Shown here: in pieces, positions 26,579 through 36,032 of the stretch
Layout of the letters: the number at the start of each line of letters is the position of its first letter
Position numbering within the stretch: position 1 is the stretch's first letter
From: Nitrosopumilus adriaticus
GTDB taxonomy: Archaea; Thermoproteota; Nitrososphaeria; Nitrososphaerales; Nitrosopumilaceae
DNA: 64,000 nt
Assembly: GCF_000956175.1 (NCBI RefSeq)
Contig: NZ_CP011070.1
Location: forward strand, 682,001-746,000
Reading direction: 5' to 3'
Made by a program: the position numbers and the translations under genes
Notes under the pieces: generated by a model
Told to the model about the DNA's origin: nothing
What the model saw: the letters and a program-made list of their open reading frames with translations, nothing else
The model's database searches: none

Positions 26579-27382
26579 TTGGATTGGGGATTAAAAAACA
26601 GAATTTCTAGTATTATTAAACCACAAAATAACCGTGCATTAATGTTGGCAGTAGACCATGGATATTTTCTTGGGCCTACTGAAAAATTAGAGAACCCAAC
26701 AAAGGTAATCGCACCACTTTTGAAACATTGTGACTCTTTAATGGTTACAAGAGGAGTTCAAAGAGCATGTGTTTCGCCAACAACTGATACTCCTATGGTG
26801 TTGAGAGTATCTGGTGGCTCCAGTATAATTGGGGAAGATCTTTCTCAGGAAGACATTACTGTATCCATTGAAGATGCAATCCGATTAAATGCAAGTGCTC
26901 TTGCAATGTCTATTTTTGTTGGCTCAAAATATGAATATCAAACAATTGCCAATCTTGGAAAATTAGTTAGTGAGGCCGAAAAATATGGACTTCCAGTTTT
27001 AGCCGTTACTGCTGTTGGAAAAGAACTTGGTAAAGATGCTAGGTACCTTTCTTTGGCATGTAGAGTTGCCGCTGAACAAGGAGCACATATTGTAAAAACT
27101 TACTATTGTGATAATTTCGAAAAAGTAGTTCAATCATGTCCAGTTCCAATAATTGTTGCAGGTGGGAAAAAAATTCCAGAACGTGATGCATTACAACTAA
27201 CATACAATGCCATCAAAGGTGGTGCAGTTGGTGTTGATATGGGTAGAAATATCTGGCAATCAGAGCATCCAGTATCTATGATTAAAGCTGTTAGAGCAAT
27301 TGTGCATGGAAATCAAAATGTTGATCAAGCTTTCAAACTTTATAAAAAATTAGTTAGTGAAGAATCTAAAAAAAAAGTCTAA
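26579..27382 (+). CDS. class I (DhnA/LsrF-type) aldolase
   Basis: This 267-residue TIM-barrel aldolase starts with TTG (MDWGLKNR). It has LAVDHGYFLGP, TRGVQRACV, the Schiff-base Lys region IVKTYYCDNF and IIVAGGKK at the C-terminal phosphate site. The family covers archaeal FBP aldolase, ADH synthase and LsrF; the VDHGYFLGPT wording leans to LsrF-like members. The frame ends SKKKV at TAA 27380-27382, directly within a 42-nt tandem repeat. A one-base shift in the A9 run before the stop would extend it into SNSPKKPFNPNQKK units. Whether the true protein has that tail is open. Confidence 0.85.
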   Translation: MDWGLKNRISSIIKPQNNRALMLAVDHGYFLGPTEKLENPTKVIAPLLKHCDSLMVTRGVQRACVSPTTDTPMVLRVSGGSSIIGEDLSQEDITVSIEDAIRLNASALAMSIFVGSKYEYQTIANLGKLVSEAEKYGLPVLAVTAVGKELGKDARYLSLACRVAAEQGAHIVKTYYCDNFEKVVQSCPVPIIVAGGKKIPERDALQLTYNAIKGGAVGVDMGRNIWQSEHPVSMIKAVRAIVHGNQNVDQAFKLYKKLVSEESKKKV

Positions 27383-27615
27383 CTCACCAAAGAAACCATT
27401 CAACCCAAATCAAAAAAAATCTAACTCACCAAAGAAACCATTCAACCCAAATCAAAAAAATCTAACTCACCAAAGAAACCATTCAACCCAAATCAAAAAA
27501 ATCTAACTCACCAAAGAAACCATTCAACCCAAATCAAAAAAAATCTAACTCACCAAAGAAACCATTCAACCCAAATCAAAAAAAACCTAATAATTCAAAG
27601 CCTTCAGAAAAGTAA
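27378..27615 (+). repeat. five 41/42-nt tandem repeats with variable A tracts, coding-like
   Basis: Units begin at 27378, 27420, 27461, 27502 and 27544. Each has an identical 34-nt core followed by A tracts of 8, 7, 7, 8 and 8. In the right frame the core encodes SNSPKKPFNPNQKK; after the fifth unit the same frame reads PNNSKPSEK and stops at 27613-27615. The repeat frame differs from the aldolase frame by +1 nt and changes again at the two 7-A tracts. It looks like a basic, disordered C-terminal tail of the aldolase broken by homopolymer length changes, which could be real slippage-prone variation or sequencing error. Confidence 0.8.
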
Positions 27616-27619
27616 TTCA

Positions 27620-28030
27620 TTAATCTATTTTTGAGAGATGAATATGTGCAATTTTCCATGTTGGTTGTTTTACTAGTACAAATGTTGCACGACCAGTAAT
27701 TGTCATGTGTTCTCCTGTAAATGCTTTGTTATCTACCAACATTCCTTTTTGTGTTAATTCCATTGCCACAACAGCTGTATCTCCGAAGATACTGATTTTT
27801 GGATTTTTTATCTCATAAGAATAATCTGATATACTAACAAACCTTAATTCCTCAAGCTCAATTGTAGTTTGATAATCTTTTAGGTCATATGGTGGCAAAT
27901 CACTGAAACTAGAAAATTTTGAATCATTTAGGTGGATGTCTTTTAAAACTTCTAGATCCTTTGAAATTCCTGCTTGAAATAAAGTTTCAATAACCTTGAT
28001 GATTTCTTCATTATCTGTCAAAATATTCAA
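27620..28030 (-). CDS. SnoaL/NTF2-like protein
   Basis: A 136-residue alpha+beta cone protein: helical start EEIIKVIETLFQAGISKDLEVL, DSKFSSFSD, then strands ending with ATFVLVKQPTWKIAHIHLS. This layout is typical of SnoaL-3/DUF4440 NTF2-like proteins, which bind small ligands or act as minor isomerases/hydrolases. No clear catalytic residues. It converges on the repeat region behind the aldolase. Confidence 0.7.
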   Translation of the reverse strand: MNILTDNEEIIKVIETLFQAGISKDLEVLKDIHLNDSKFSSFSDLPPYDLKDYQTTIELEELRFVSISDYSYEIKNPKISIFGDTAVVAMELTQKGMLVDNKAFTGEHMTITGRATFVLVKQPTWKIAHIHLSKID

Positions 28031-28231
28031 CTCTCAATGCAGGAAATATCAGTTTAAGTCTTCTGTACAATTGAGCCTAATGATATGGTTATTCATTTGA
28101 GAATCTTTATTAATTATCAGTTGATTGTTTTTTTGATTTCAATGAGTGCAAAATTAAATGACAACTTTGGCAAAGAATTGCTTATTGTTGCTTCACTGTA
28201 AATTGTGCTCAAATTTTACTAGGTTAAAATT

Positions 28232-29944
28232 ATGGCGAGTGATTTAATGAATAAAATGGAAAGTATGACAGGGGCCAAGGCCTTGATGACGGCTATGGAA
28301 AAAGAAGGCGTCAAACAAGTATTTGGTTTGCCTGGAGGAGCAAATCTTCCAATGTATGATGAATTTTCAAGATGCGATATTAGACATATTTTGGTTAGGC
28401 ATGAACAATCTGCAGCACATATGGCTGATGGTTTTGGCAGAGTTAGCAGAAAACCTGGAGTTTGTTTTGCCACATCCGGTCCTGGTGCTACAAACATCTT
28501 AACTGGAATTGCAACAGCCCAAGCAGATTCAGCTCCAATGGTTGCAGTAACTGGACAAGTTCCTGTTGCAATGATTGGACGTGATGCGTTTCAAGAAAGT
28601 GATATAATTGGAATGGCAAACCCTGTTGTAAAATATGCATTTCAACCAAGAAGTGCAGCAGAAGTTCCTGAAACTGTAAAAAAAGGATTCTTCATTGCAG
28701 AGTCTGGAAGACCTGGACCTGTATTAATTGACATTCCAAAAGATGTTCAAACAAACGAAGCAGAGATGGTTTTCCATGATGAATTTAAAATTAAAGGATA
28801 TCATCCTTGGACTGATCCTGATATTGTTAATGTTGAAAGAGCAATTGACATGTTACTACATTCAGAAAAGCCAATAATCTTAGCTGGTGGTGGTACTATA
28901 ATTTCGTCAGCATTTGCAGAATTACAAGCAATAGCTGAAGCATTAATGCTTCCAGTGGTTACAACTTTTAAAGGCAAGGGTGCATTTCCAGAAAATCACC
29001 CATTGTCATTGGGGCCAATTGGTATGCATGGACACGCTGAAGCCAATAAAATGATGGCAGAAGCTGATTGTGTTTTGGCAATTGGTACTAGATTCTCAGA
29101 CAGATCTGTTGGAACATTTGAAGCATTTGAAAAGCGATTAAAAATTATTCATATGGATGTAGACCCAGCAGAGATTGGAAAAAATCAAACAACACAAGTT
29201 GCAGTCGTAGGTGATGTCAGAGCATCATTGAGAATCATGGTAAAGTTACTCTTACAAAAACAAATTAAAAAAACAGAAGATAATACTTGGATAAAGCATG
29301 TTAAAGAGACTAAATCTTATTGGAAAGAAAACTTGAAACTACATCCAGGTGAAATGGGTGCAGCTAAACTTTTACGAAAACTTAGAGAACTTTTACCTAA
29401 AGAATCCATCGTAACAACTGAAGTTGGGCAACACCAAATGTGGGCATCATTATTCTATGATGTAATCCAACCTGGAACTTTCTTTAGTTCTACTGGTCTT
29501 GGTACTATGGGTTGGGGATTTCCTGCAGCAATTGGAGCAAAAGTTGCAAGACCTGATGTACCTGTAGTTGACATTGCAGGTGATGGTAGTTTTAGCATGA
29601 CTGAAAATTCTCTTGCAACTGCAGTGTTGGAAGACATTCCTGTAATTGTATTTCTCTTAAACAATTCATCATTGGGAATGGTTGCCCAATGGCAAAGAAC
29701 TTTCTATGATAGAAGAATGAATGGAGTTGAACAAAATCATTGTCCAGATTATGTTAAACTAGCAGAATCTTACGGTGCTCAAGGAATACGTGCACAATCA
29801 ATGGATGAGCTTGACAAAGCAATCAAAACTGCACTTAGCAGTGATGTTGCAACAGTAATTGACATTCCTATTGATCCTGAAGAAGATGTATTGCCATTTG
29901 TAGCTCCTGGAACTTCGCTTTCGGATATGATTCTACCATCTTAG
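28232..29944 (+). CDS. ilvB: acetolactate synthase large subunit
   Basis: The 570-residue ThDP enzyme makes acetolactate/acetohydroxybutyrate, the first common step for Val, Leu and Ile. It shows FGLPGGAN, the ThDP Glu in RHEQSAAHMADG, GPGATN, the FAD-binding centre RFSDRSVG, and the ThDP-Mg motif GDGSF...NN (about 450-478). It is followed by ilvN (9 bp), leuA (overlap) and leuB in one transcription unit. The ATG at 28232 sits just after an AT-rich stretch (ctaggttaaaatt), compatible with a short leader. Confidence 0.95.
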   Translation: MASDLMNKMESMTGAKALMTAMEKEGVKQVFGLPGGANLPMYDEFSRCDIRHILVRHEQSAAHMADGFGRVSRKPGVCFATSGPGATNILTGIATAQADSAPMVAVTGQVPVAMIGRDAFQESDIIGMANPVVKYAFQPRSAAEVPETVKKGFFIAESGRPGPVLIDIPKDVQTNEAEMVFHDEFKIKGYHPWTDPDIVNVERAIDMLLHSEKPIILAGGGTIISSAFAELQAIAEALMLPVVTTFKGKGAFPENHPLSLGPIGMHGHAEANKMMAEADCVLAIGTRFSDRSVGTFEAFEKRLKIIHMDVDPAEIGKNQTTQVAVVGDVRASLRIMVKLLLQKQIKKTEDNTWIKHVKETKSYWKENLKLHPGEMGAAKLLRKLRELLPKESIVTTEVGQHQMWASLFYDVIQPGTFFSSTGLGTMGWGFPAAIGAKVARPDVPVVDIAGDGSFSMTENSLATAVLEDIPVIVFLLNNSSLGMVAQWQRTFYDRRMNGVEQNHCPDYVKLAESYGAQGIRAQSMDELDKAIKTALSSDVATVIDIPIDPEEDVLPFVAPGTSLSDMILPS

Positions 29945-29953
29945 TGATTAATC

Positions 29954-30436
29954 ATGTGGGCAATTCTTTCAATTTTAGTCGAAAACAAACCTGGAATCTT
30001 GTTTAAGGTAACCCATCTTTTCCGCTCTAGAAACTTCAATATTGATAGTATCTCTGTAGGTGTTACTGAGAATCCTGAATACTCCAAGATGACTATAACG
30101 ACTTATGGAGATGAAAAACAAGTAGAGCAAATTGTCAAACAGCTAGACAAAATGATTGACACTGTCAAAGTTGAACACTTGGATGAGCACAAAACAGTAT
30201 ATCGAGAACTTAGTCTTTTTAAGATTAAACTAAGTAATGCTAGTGATAGTATGGAAATTAATAAACTAGCAAATGCATATGGAGGTAAAGTTCATGACGT
30301 AAAAAAGGAATCCATTATGGTTGAATTGACTGCAACTCCTGATCAAATTCAAGCATTTGAGGAATTAGCAAAACCATTTGGAATTATTGATGTAGCTCGA
30401 ACTGGTGTAGCTGCCTTGCAAAGGAGCGGAGCTTGA
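29954..30436 (+). CDS. ilvN: acetolactate synthase small (regulatory) subunit
   Basis: The 160-residue subunit has an N-terminal ACT domain (ILVENKPGILFKVTHLFRSR, then FNIDSISVG) that binds branched-chain amino acids for feedback control. The C-terminal ALS_ss domain ends FGIIDVARTGVAALQR. Length is normal. It follows ilvB by 9 bp and overlaps leuA (TTGA), so its dose is tied to the pathway. Confidence 0.95.
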   Translation: MWAILSILVENKPGILFKVTHLFRSRNFNIDSISVGVTENPEYSKMTITTYGDEKQVEQIVKQLDKMIDTVKVEHLDEHKTVYRELSLFKIKLSNASDSMEINKLANAYGGKVHDVKKESIMVELTATPDQIQAFEELAKPFGIIDVARTGVAALQRSGA

Positions 30437-31947
30437 ACGTTAGAATATTTGATACCACTTTAAGAGATGGAGAGCAAACAATTGGTGTATCATTATCGCC
30501 AGATCAAAAATTAGCAATAGCAAAAAAACTTGATGAATTAGGCGTTGATGCAATTGAAGCTGGCTTTCCAGTTATTTCAGAAGGAGAATTAAAAGCAGTT
30601 AAGATGATAACTAGTGAAGGATTATCTTGTGAGATTGCAGGATTAACAAGGACCATAAAAAAAGATATTGACGCTGCAATTGATGCTGGATTAAATTACA
30701 TTCATACCTTCATTGCAACATCTGACATTCACTTGGAGCATAAACTCAAAATGACAAGAGATCAAGCCCTTGAAAAAGCAATTGAAGCTGTAGAGTATGG
30801 TAAATCACGTGGTCTTCAAGTAGAGTTTTCAGCTGAAGATGCTTCAAGAACAGAAAGAGAGTTTTTAAAAAAAGTGTTTGGTGAAGTGGCAAAGGCAGGA
30901 GCTGATAGAGTTAACATTCCTGACACTGTAGGATATTCTACTCCTGAATACATGGCAGAAATTACTAGAGATACAGTAGAGGTCACAAAACTTCCAGTAA
31001 GTGTTCATTGTCATAATGATTTTGGACTAGCTGTTGCAAACTCATTAGCTGGAATTCATGCAGGAGCATCATGTGCTCATGTAACAATTAATGGAATTGG
31101 TGAACGTGCAGGAAATGCATCCCTAGAAGAACTTTCTATGGCATTGAAATGTTTGCCATATGATCAAAAATATGAAACCAATATCAAATCTGAATTAATT
31201 TACGAAACATCGAGATTTATCTCAAAGACTGTTGGAATCATAGTTCAGCCAAACAAAGCAATTGTTGGCGCTAATGCATTTGGTCATGAATCAGGCATTC
31301 ACACACATGGTGTTTTGAGTAATCCTCTAACCTACGAGCCTATAAGCCCTGAATTAGTTGGACGAAAAAGATGGCTTCAAGTTGGAAAACATGCAGGAGT
31401 TCATGGAATGAATGCAATGCTTGCAGAATATGGCGTTAAACCAACTGATGAGCAATCAAAACAAATCCTAGAGAAAGTCAAAGTGTTAGGTGACCAAGGA
31501 AAACAAATCACTGATGTGGAGTTACTTTCGATTGCAAGTGATGTTTTGGGAGAAAAGGATCTCAAAAGAATTGTTCAATTAAGTGGATTCTCAGTATCAA
31601 CAGGTATTGGAACGATGCCTTATGCATTTGTAAAATTAAACATTGATGGTCAGGATCATATAGGAACTGATTATGGGGTGGGCCCAGTAGATGCTGCCCT
31701 AAACGCTATCCAAAAGATTACTGGAAAGATTTCGGAGATTAGAATCAAAGATTATGGATTAGCTTCTATTTCTGGTGGTTCCTCTGCGTTATGTGAAGTA
31801 ACAGTAAAGGTTGAAGATGCTCTTGGGAATAAAGTATCTGCAAAATCAGTCGGTGAGGATATTGTTACTACTTCTGTAAAGGCAGTAATTGATGCAATCA
31901 ATCGAATCATGCTCAAAAAGATGCTTCAAGAAAAGCAAGTCAACTAA
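30433..31947 (+). CDS. leuA: 2-isopropylmalate synthase
   Basis: A 504-residue HMGL-like TIM barrel begins IFDTTLRDGEQTIGVSLS, with the metal motif VHCHNDFGLA and GIGERAGNAS. A C-terminal LeuA dimer/regulatory domain follows (about 380-504: GTDYGVGPVDAALNAI). It condenses acetyl-CoA with 2-oxoisovalerate, the first leucine step. TTG start overlaps the ilvN stop after a GGAGCGGAG ribosome-binding site. Citramalate synthase is close in sequence and is the main alternative; the adjoining leuB suits leucine synthesis. Confidence 0.88.
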   Translation: MNVRIFDTTLRDGEQTIGVSLSPDQKLAIAKKLDELGVDAIEAGFPVISEGELKAVKMITSEGLSCEIAGLTRTIKKDIDAAIDAGLNYIHTFIATSDIHLEHKLKMTRDQALEKAIEAVEYGKSRGLQVEFSAEDASRTEREFLKKVFGEVAKAGADRVNIPDTVGYSTPEYMAEITRDTVEVTKLPVSVHCHNDFGLAVANSLAGIHAGASCAHVTINGIGERAGNASLEELSMALKCLPYDQKYETNIKSELIYETSRFISKTVGIIVQPNKAIVGANAFGHESGIHTHGVLSNPLTYEPISPELVGRKRWLQVGKHAGVHGMNAMLAEYGVKPTDEQSKQILEKVKVLGDQGKQITDVELLSIASDVLGEKDLKRIVQLSGFSVSTGIGTMPYAFVKLNIDGQDHIGTDYGVGPVDAALNAIQKITGKISEIRIKDYGLASISGGSSALCEVTVKVEDALGNKVSAKSVGEDIVTTSVKAVIDAINRIMLKKMLQEKQVN

Positions 31948-31979
31948 ATCCTAAAATTCTCTTCTTTTGATATAGAATT

Positions 31980-32993
31980 ATGTATAAAATTTCATTAATT
32001 ACTGGGGATGGTATTGGTCCTGAATTGTCTGAATCTGCAGTCTCAATATTAAACAGAATTAATGAAAAATTTGATTTAAAATTTGAAATAATAAAATTAT
32101 CTGCCGGAGACAAGGCTCTTGCTGAAACTGGTAAAGCATTACCTGATGAGACCCTTGATGCAATTAAACAATCAGACGCATGCTTGAAGGCTCCTGTTGG
32201 TGAGAGTGCAGCTGATGTGATTGTAGTATTGAGGCGAATGCTTGATCTCTATGCAAATATACGACCTGCAAAATCCTATCCACACATGCCTGCACTTCGT
32301 GATGGTATTGATATGGTGATAGTTAGGGAAAACACCGAGGATCTTTACACTGGTAAAGAATTTAGTTTAGGAAATTCTGCTGTTGCATTGAGAATAATTT
32401 CAGAGGATGCATCACAGCGAATTGCAAAATATGCCTTTGAAACTGCAACACAACGAAATTCCATGAAAAAAGTAACGTGCGTTCATAAATCAAATGTAAT
32501 GCGAATAACTGATGGATTATTTGCAAAAGCATGCACAGAAGTATCAAAAAATTATCCTAATATTGCATTTGAAGAAATGTATGTGGATGCATGCGCTATG
32601 AATTTAATTCGTCAACCAGAAAAATTTGATGTTATAGTTACAACTAATTTATTTGGAGATATTTTGTCTGATGAATCTTCTCAGGTTGTGGGAGGATTGG
32701 GGATGGCACCGGCTGCTAACATTGGTGATGACTTTGCTTTGTTTGAGCCTGTTCATGGAGCTGCATTTGATATTGCAGGAAAAAATATTGCAAATCCTTC
32801 TTCTTTTCTACTATCAATTAAAATGATGTTGGATTGGTTAGGTAACAAACATAACGATTCAAAATGTATTGAAGTTGGACAAAAATTAGAATCAACTATC
32901 TTTGATTTGGTAAAATCTGGTGTAAAAACTAAAGACATTGGTGGTGAAATGTCTACTTCTGAATTTACTAAACATATTACGGATAACATCTAA
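31980..32993 (+). CDS. leuB: 3-isopropylmalate dehydrogenase (isocitrate/IPM dehydrogenase family)
   Basis: The 337-residue protein has ITGDGIGPEL, LRRMLDLYANIRP, VRENTEDLYTG, HKSNVMRITDG, TNLFGDILSDESS and EPVHGAA, the core of metal-dependent decarboxylating dehydrogenases. The ENTEDLY wording is shared by NAD-isocitrate, homoisocitrate and some archaeal IPM dehydrogenases, so substrate is set mainly by the operon (ilvBN-leuA). No leuCD genes are in the window. Confidence 0.85.
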   Translation: MYKISLITGDGIGPELSESAVSILNRINEKFDLKFEIIKLSAGDKALAETGKALPDETLDAIKQSDACLKAPVGESAADVIVVLRRMLDLYANIRPAKSYPHMPALRDGIDMVIVRENTEDLYTGKEFSLGNSAVALRIISEDASQRIAKYAFETATQRNSMKKVTCVHKSNVMRITDGLFAKACTEVSKNYPNIAFEEMYVDACAMNLIRQPEKFDVIVTTNLFGDILSDESSQVVGGLGMAPAANIGDDFALFEPVHGAAFDIAGKNIANPSSFLLSIKMMLDWLGNKHNDSKCIEVGQKLESTIFDLVKSGVKTKDIGGEMSTSEFTKHITDNI

Positions 32994-33007
32994 AAAAATG
33001 TTTCAAA

Positions 33008-33856
33008 ATGAATAAAAAATTTCTTTTTTTGATAATCCCTTTACTATTAATAATGATATTTGTTGGATTTCAATTTTTGATAGAATCCCAAACATCAATA
33101 GATTCTTTGACTAAAAATCAAATTGAAAAAACAAAATTAGATATTAAATCACTTTTTGATATTTATGGGTATGGTAATAATTTTGAAATTAAAGATGGAA
33201 AAAAAGTCTGGAATGATCCTAAATTTGAATTGAATCCTCAAAATAATGATATTTACTTAGAACTCAATTATGATCCTGGGGAAAATACCGTGGTTGTTTA
33301 CCCTATTTTCACTGCATCTGCTTATGATGAGCCTGGTTTTTACACTTTTTTTCGAGGTGAATGTGATGAAACATGTTTAACAGTTACAATTAATGATGAA
33401 TATTCTCTAGATTTTACTTCGAGTGGAAATGCTTTTCAGGTATTCCAATTATTAGGATATCCTATAATTTCTGATATTGATGTGGATGAAAATCCAGACA
33501 TACTTGAAAAATATGATAAAATAATTTTACTACATAATGAGTATGTTTCAAAAAAAGAATTCACTGCAATTACAAAACACCCCAACGTCATTTACCTTTA
33601 TCCTAATGCACTATATGCTGAAGTGAATGTAGACTATCAAAAAAATTCTATTTCTCTATTGAGGGGACATAATTTTCCTGAATCTGAAATACAAAACGGA
33701 TTTGATTGGAAATATGATAACAGTGTTTTTGAATACGATGTAGATTGTATGAATATGCAATTTGACATGATTGAGAATGGTTGGATGCTGAATTGCTATC
33801 CTGAAAAAGCAATTCATCAAAGCAAGGTATTATTAAAAATGATTAAAGACTTTTAG
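33008..33856 (+). CDS. membrane-anchored or secreted protein, unknown
   Basis: A 282-residue protein with a strong N-terminal hydrophobic segment (FLFLIIPLLLIMIFVGFQF, about 5-23) and no further span, so it is exported or anchored outside. The exterior part has acidic beta-rich stretches, a CDETC pair (about 118-122), and CMNMQ plus NCYPE near the end, so up to two disulfides are possible. It follows leuB by 14 bp and could be co-transcribed by read-through. No family recognised. Confidence 0.65.
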   Translation: MNKKFLFLIIPLLLIMIFVGFQFLIESQTSIDSLTKNQIEKTKLDIKSLFDIYGYGNNFEIKDGKKVWNDPKFELNPQNNDIYLELNYDPGENTVVVYPIFTASAYDEPGFYTFFRGECDETCLTVTINDEYSLDFTSSGNAFQVFQLLGYPIISDIDVDENPDILEKYDKIILLHNEYVSKKEFTAITKHPNVIYLYPNALYAEVNVDYQKNSISLLRGHNFPESEIQNGFDWKYDNSVFEYDVDCMNMQFDMIENGWMLNCYPEKAIHQSKVLLKMIKDF

Positions 33857-33886
33857 AATGTTTTTATCATGATTCATATCTTATTT

Positions 33887-34243
33887 CTAGTCTTTTCTTT
33901 TTTTAACATCTGATTTTGGCGGATTCAAAGACCAAAAAAATAACGCAAATCCTATTGGAATCATAATGAGCAACGCTGCAACAAGTGAAATTGTATAAAA
34001 TGTTGGATCTAATCCTGGAATGAAAGGTCCTGGAAACACTGCATAAAGCCACAAAATCCCAATAAACACTAAAAGAATTTTATTTTTTTTAATTAGTTTT
34101 TTCCATCCAAGACGGCGTTTCTGAATATAGCAATCCTTGCAACGTGTTCTATCATCTATCATACATGATGTGCAACAAGTTTTCTCACAAAAATAACATA
34201 TTCTGTCACCGAACACTGATCCACAATAATCACACTTGTGCAC
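33887..34243 (-). CDS. zinc-binding domain with two membrane spans
   Basis: The 118-residue protein starts with CDYCGSVFGDRICYFCEKTCC followed by SCMIDDRTRCKDC. This Cys-rich domain (residues 4-38), B-box/RING-like in spacing, should bind two zincs. Basic residues and two spans follow (about 55-72 and 80-105), then a basic tail. The zinc domain would face the cytoplasm if the positive-inside rule holds. Function unknown. Confidence 0.7.
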   Translation of the reverse strand: MHKCDYCGSVFGDRICYFCEKTCCTSCMIDDRTRCKDCYIQKRRLGWKKLIKKNKILLVFIGILWLYAVFPGPFIPGLDPTFYTISLVAALLIMIPIGFALFFWSLNPPKSDVKKRKD

Positions 34244-34325
34244 TAAGTATGATTCATTCCTTTGAATTTATCTTTTTTTCAAAAATTACCAATTTTTATT
34301 AGTCTGATTTTTTTCTATACTGTAA

Positions 34326-34457
34326 ATGGCAAAGTGCTGTATTTGTAAATTAGTTGAAGGTACTCTAAAAATTTCTGATGGTAATCCAAAATACAAAGGT
34401 AAGCCCATTTGCAAAGAATGTCAGGGTTACAGAAAACTTCTAAAAGAAACCAAATAG
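34326..34457 (+). CDS. 43-residue zinc-ribbon mini-protein
   Basis: ATG 34326 to TAG 34455-34457. The product has CCIC near the N terminus and CKEC 25 residues later, a CxxC...CxxC zinc ribbon with a basic tail (YRKLLKETK). It is about 25 nt from an AT-rich element (cttattagtc region) suitable for a leaderless message. Divergent from the zinc/TM gene and convergent with the 81-residue gene. DNA or RNA binding is plausible but not shown. Confidence 0.65.
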   Translation: MAKCCICKLVEGTLKISDGNPKYKGKPICKECQGYRKLLKETK

Positions 34458-34458
34458 T

Positions 34459-34704
34459 TTATTCTGGTTTAGGTTTGTTTTTTTCAGCCCATTTCTCATA
34501 CATTGAGATCAACTCATCAACATCTTTTCCTTCTTCAGAATATGTGATAATCACGCCAAATGTGCCTTTTTTATCATGACCTCTTGCAAAATACCCCCAA
34601 AAAGAATCTGGAAGTTTTACAAAATTGTTTGAATCGTGTGAAACTCCTATCAAATTATTCCCAATTACTTCGACTACTTTTTTTGCATCTTGAGATTCTA
34701 TCAT
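34459..34704 (-). CDS. small conserved protein, unknown
   Basis: An 81-residue cytoplasmic alpha/beta protein with KLPDSFWGYFARGHDKKG and an acidic C-terminal helix (DELISMYEKWAEK). It is 39 bp downstream of aspS and so probably in its operon (nusA-like, aspS, this gene). No known motif. Confidence 0.6.
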   Translation of the reverse strand: MIESQDAKKVVEVIGNNLIGVSHDSNNFVKLPDSFWGYFARGHDKKGTFGVIITYSEEGKDVDELISMYEKWAEKNKPKPE

Positions 34705-34743
34705 GAATTCTCATTACTCCAATACAATAAAAATCTGAATAAA

Positions 34744-36030
34744 CTATGGGCTTAATCTATCAGGATCTCTAGGATACAAAACAACTTCACGCACATTATC
34801 AATTCCAATCAATGTGGTCATCAATCTATCTAATCCCATTCCCCAACCAGAGTGTGGTGGCATTCCCCAATCAAATGTTTTTAGATGATCTTGGAATTGT
34901 GCAGGATCCAAATCTTGTTCTTTGAGTCTTGCCTTTAGCATCTCGGGATTGTGCAATCTGGTTCCTCCAGAAGATAATTCTAGATATCCAAATTGCAAGT
35001 CAAATGAGCGTGATAATGTAGCATCTTCATCTTTTTCTCTAATGTAAAATGGTTTTAGTTTCATTGGCCAGTCAGTCAAGAAGAAAAACCCTGGATGATT
35101 ATCTCCAATTATTCTAAGATGTGAATCAAGTAAGTCGTCTCCAAATTCTATTTTTTCTCCTGCTTTTTGTAATTCTTCTACACATTGAGAATATGTGATT
35201 CTTTCAAATGGTGATTTTGGAATCTCAATTGTATGGCCAATTGTTTCTTGTTCTTTTTTACAATTCTCTGATGTGTAGTTGTAAACTTTTATTACGAGAG
35301 ATTCTAATACATCCATTACATCGTTATAGTCCATAAATGCAGCTTCAATATCTACACTGGTAAATTCGGAGAGATGTCTTCCTGTATGGGAGTTTTCTGC
35401 ACGATAAAAATTTGAAATTTCAAAGACTCGCTCTAATCCAAGCGTCATCTGTTCTTTGTATAATTGTGGACTTTGAGCTAAATATGCTGTCTTTCCAAAA
35501 TAATCCAAGGAAAATAAATTGGCGCCACCTTCACTTGCACTACCAATAATTTTAGGAGTTGTAATCTCTATGAACTTTTTTTCAGTTAATGTTTTACGAA
35601 GAGACTGTAATACATGATGTCTAAGTTTGAAAATTGAAGCTGTTTTTTGATTCCTCATATCTAGTGCACGATGATTTAATCTTGTATCGATATTACTTTC
35701 AACTCTCCCAATTGGATCTACAGGCAATGGATGGATAGCTTTACCTAACACTTCAATTTCATCGGCTTTAATTTCAAATGCAAAGTCTCTAGCTTTAGTT
35801 TCTTGCACAATACCTTTTACAGAAACTACACTCTGACGATTTATCTCTCCTAGATTATCATTTAATTCACCTTTGACAATCACTTGAGATATGCCTGTAA
35901 CATCGCGTAAAGTAATAAATGACATCTTGCCTAGTTTTCTAAAATCTTCAACCCATCCCCCAAGAACAACTTGTGTTCCGATTAACTGCTCAGTTAATTC
36001 GTCAATATCGTGTGTTTTAACAAAAACCAT
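34744..36030 (-). CDS. aspS: aspartyl-tRNA synthetase (archaeal type)
   Basis: The 428-residue class II synthetase has an OB-fold anticodon domain (LGGWVEDFRKLGKMSFITLRD), then motif 1 around LRKTLTEKKFIEITTPKI, motif 2 FYRAENSHTGRHLSEF and motif 3 GWGMGLDRLMTTLIG with PRDPDR. It charges tRNA-Asp; archaeal forms are often non-discriminating and also charge tRNA-Asn for GatCAB, which cannot be judged here. It starts 2 bp after the NusA-like gene on the same strand. Confidence 0.95.
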   Translation of the reverse strand: MVFVKTHDIDELTEQLIGTQVVLGGWVEDFRKLGKMSFITLRDVTGISQVIVKGELNDNLGEINRQSVVSVKGIVQETKARDFAFEIKADEIEVLGKAIHPLPVDPIGRVESNIDTRLNHRALDMRNQKTASIFKLRHHVLQSLRKTLTEKKFIEITTPKIIGSASEGGANLFSLDYFGKTAYLAQSPQLYKEQMTLGLERVFEISNFYRAENSHTGRHLSEFTSVDIEAAFMDYNDVMDVLESLVIKVYNYTSENCKKEQETIGHTIEIPKSPFERITYSQCVEELQKAGEKIEFGDDLLDSHLRIIGDNHPGFFFLTDWPMKLKPFYIREKDEDATLSRSFDLQFGYLELSSGGTRLHNPEMLKARLKEQDLDPAQFQDHLKTFDWGMPPHSGWGMGLDRLMTTLIGIDNVREVVLYPRDPDRLSP

Positions 36031-36032
36031 GC

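Noticed and set aside
27378-27615. CRISPR array
   Set aside because: The units are head-to-tail with no variable spacers and no palindromic repeat, and they read as a coding-like peptide repeat.
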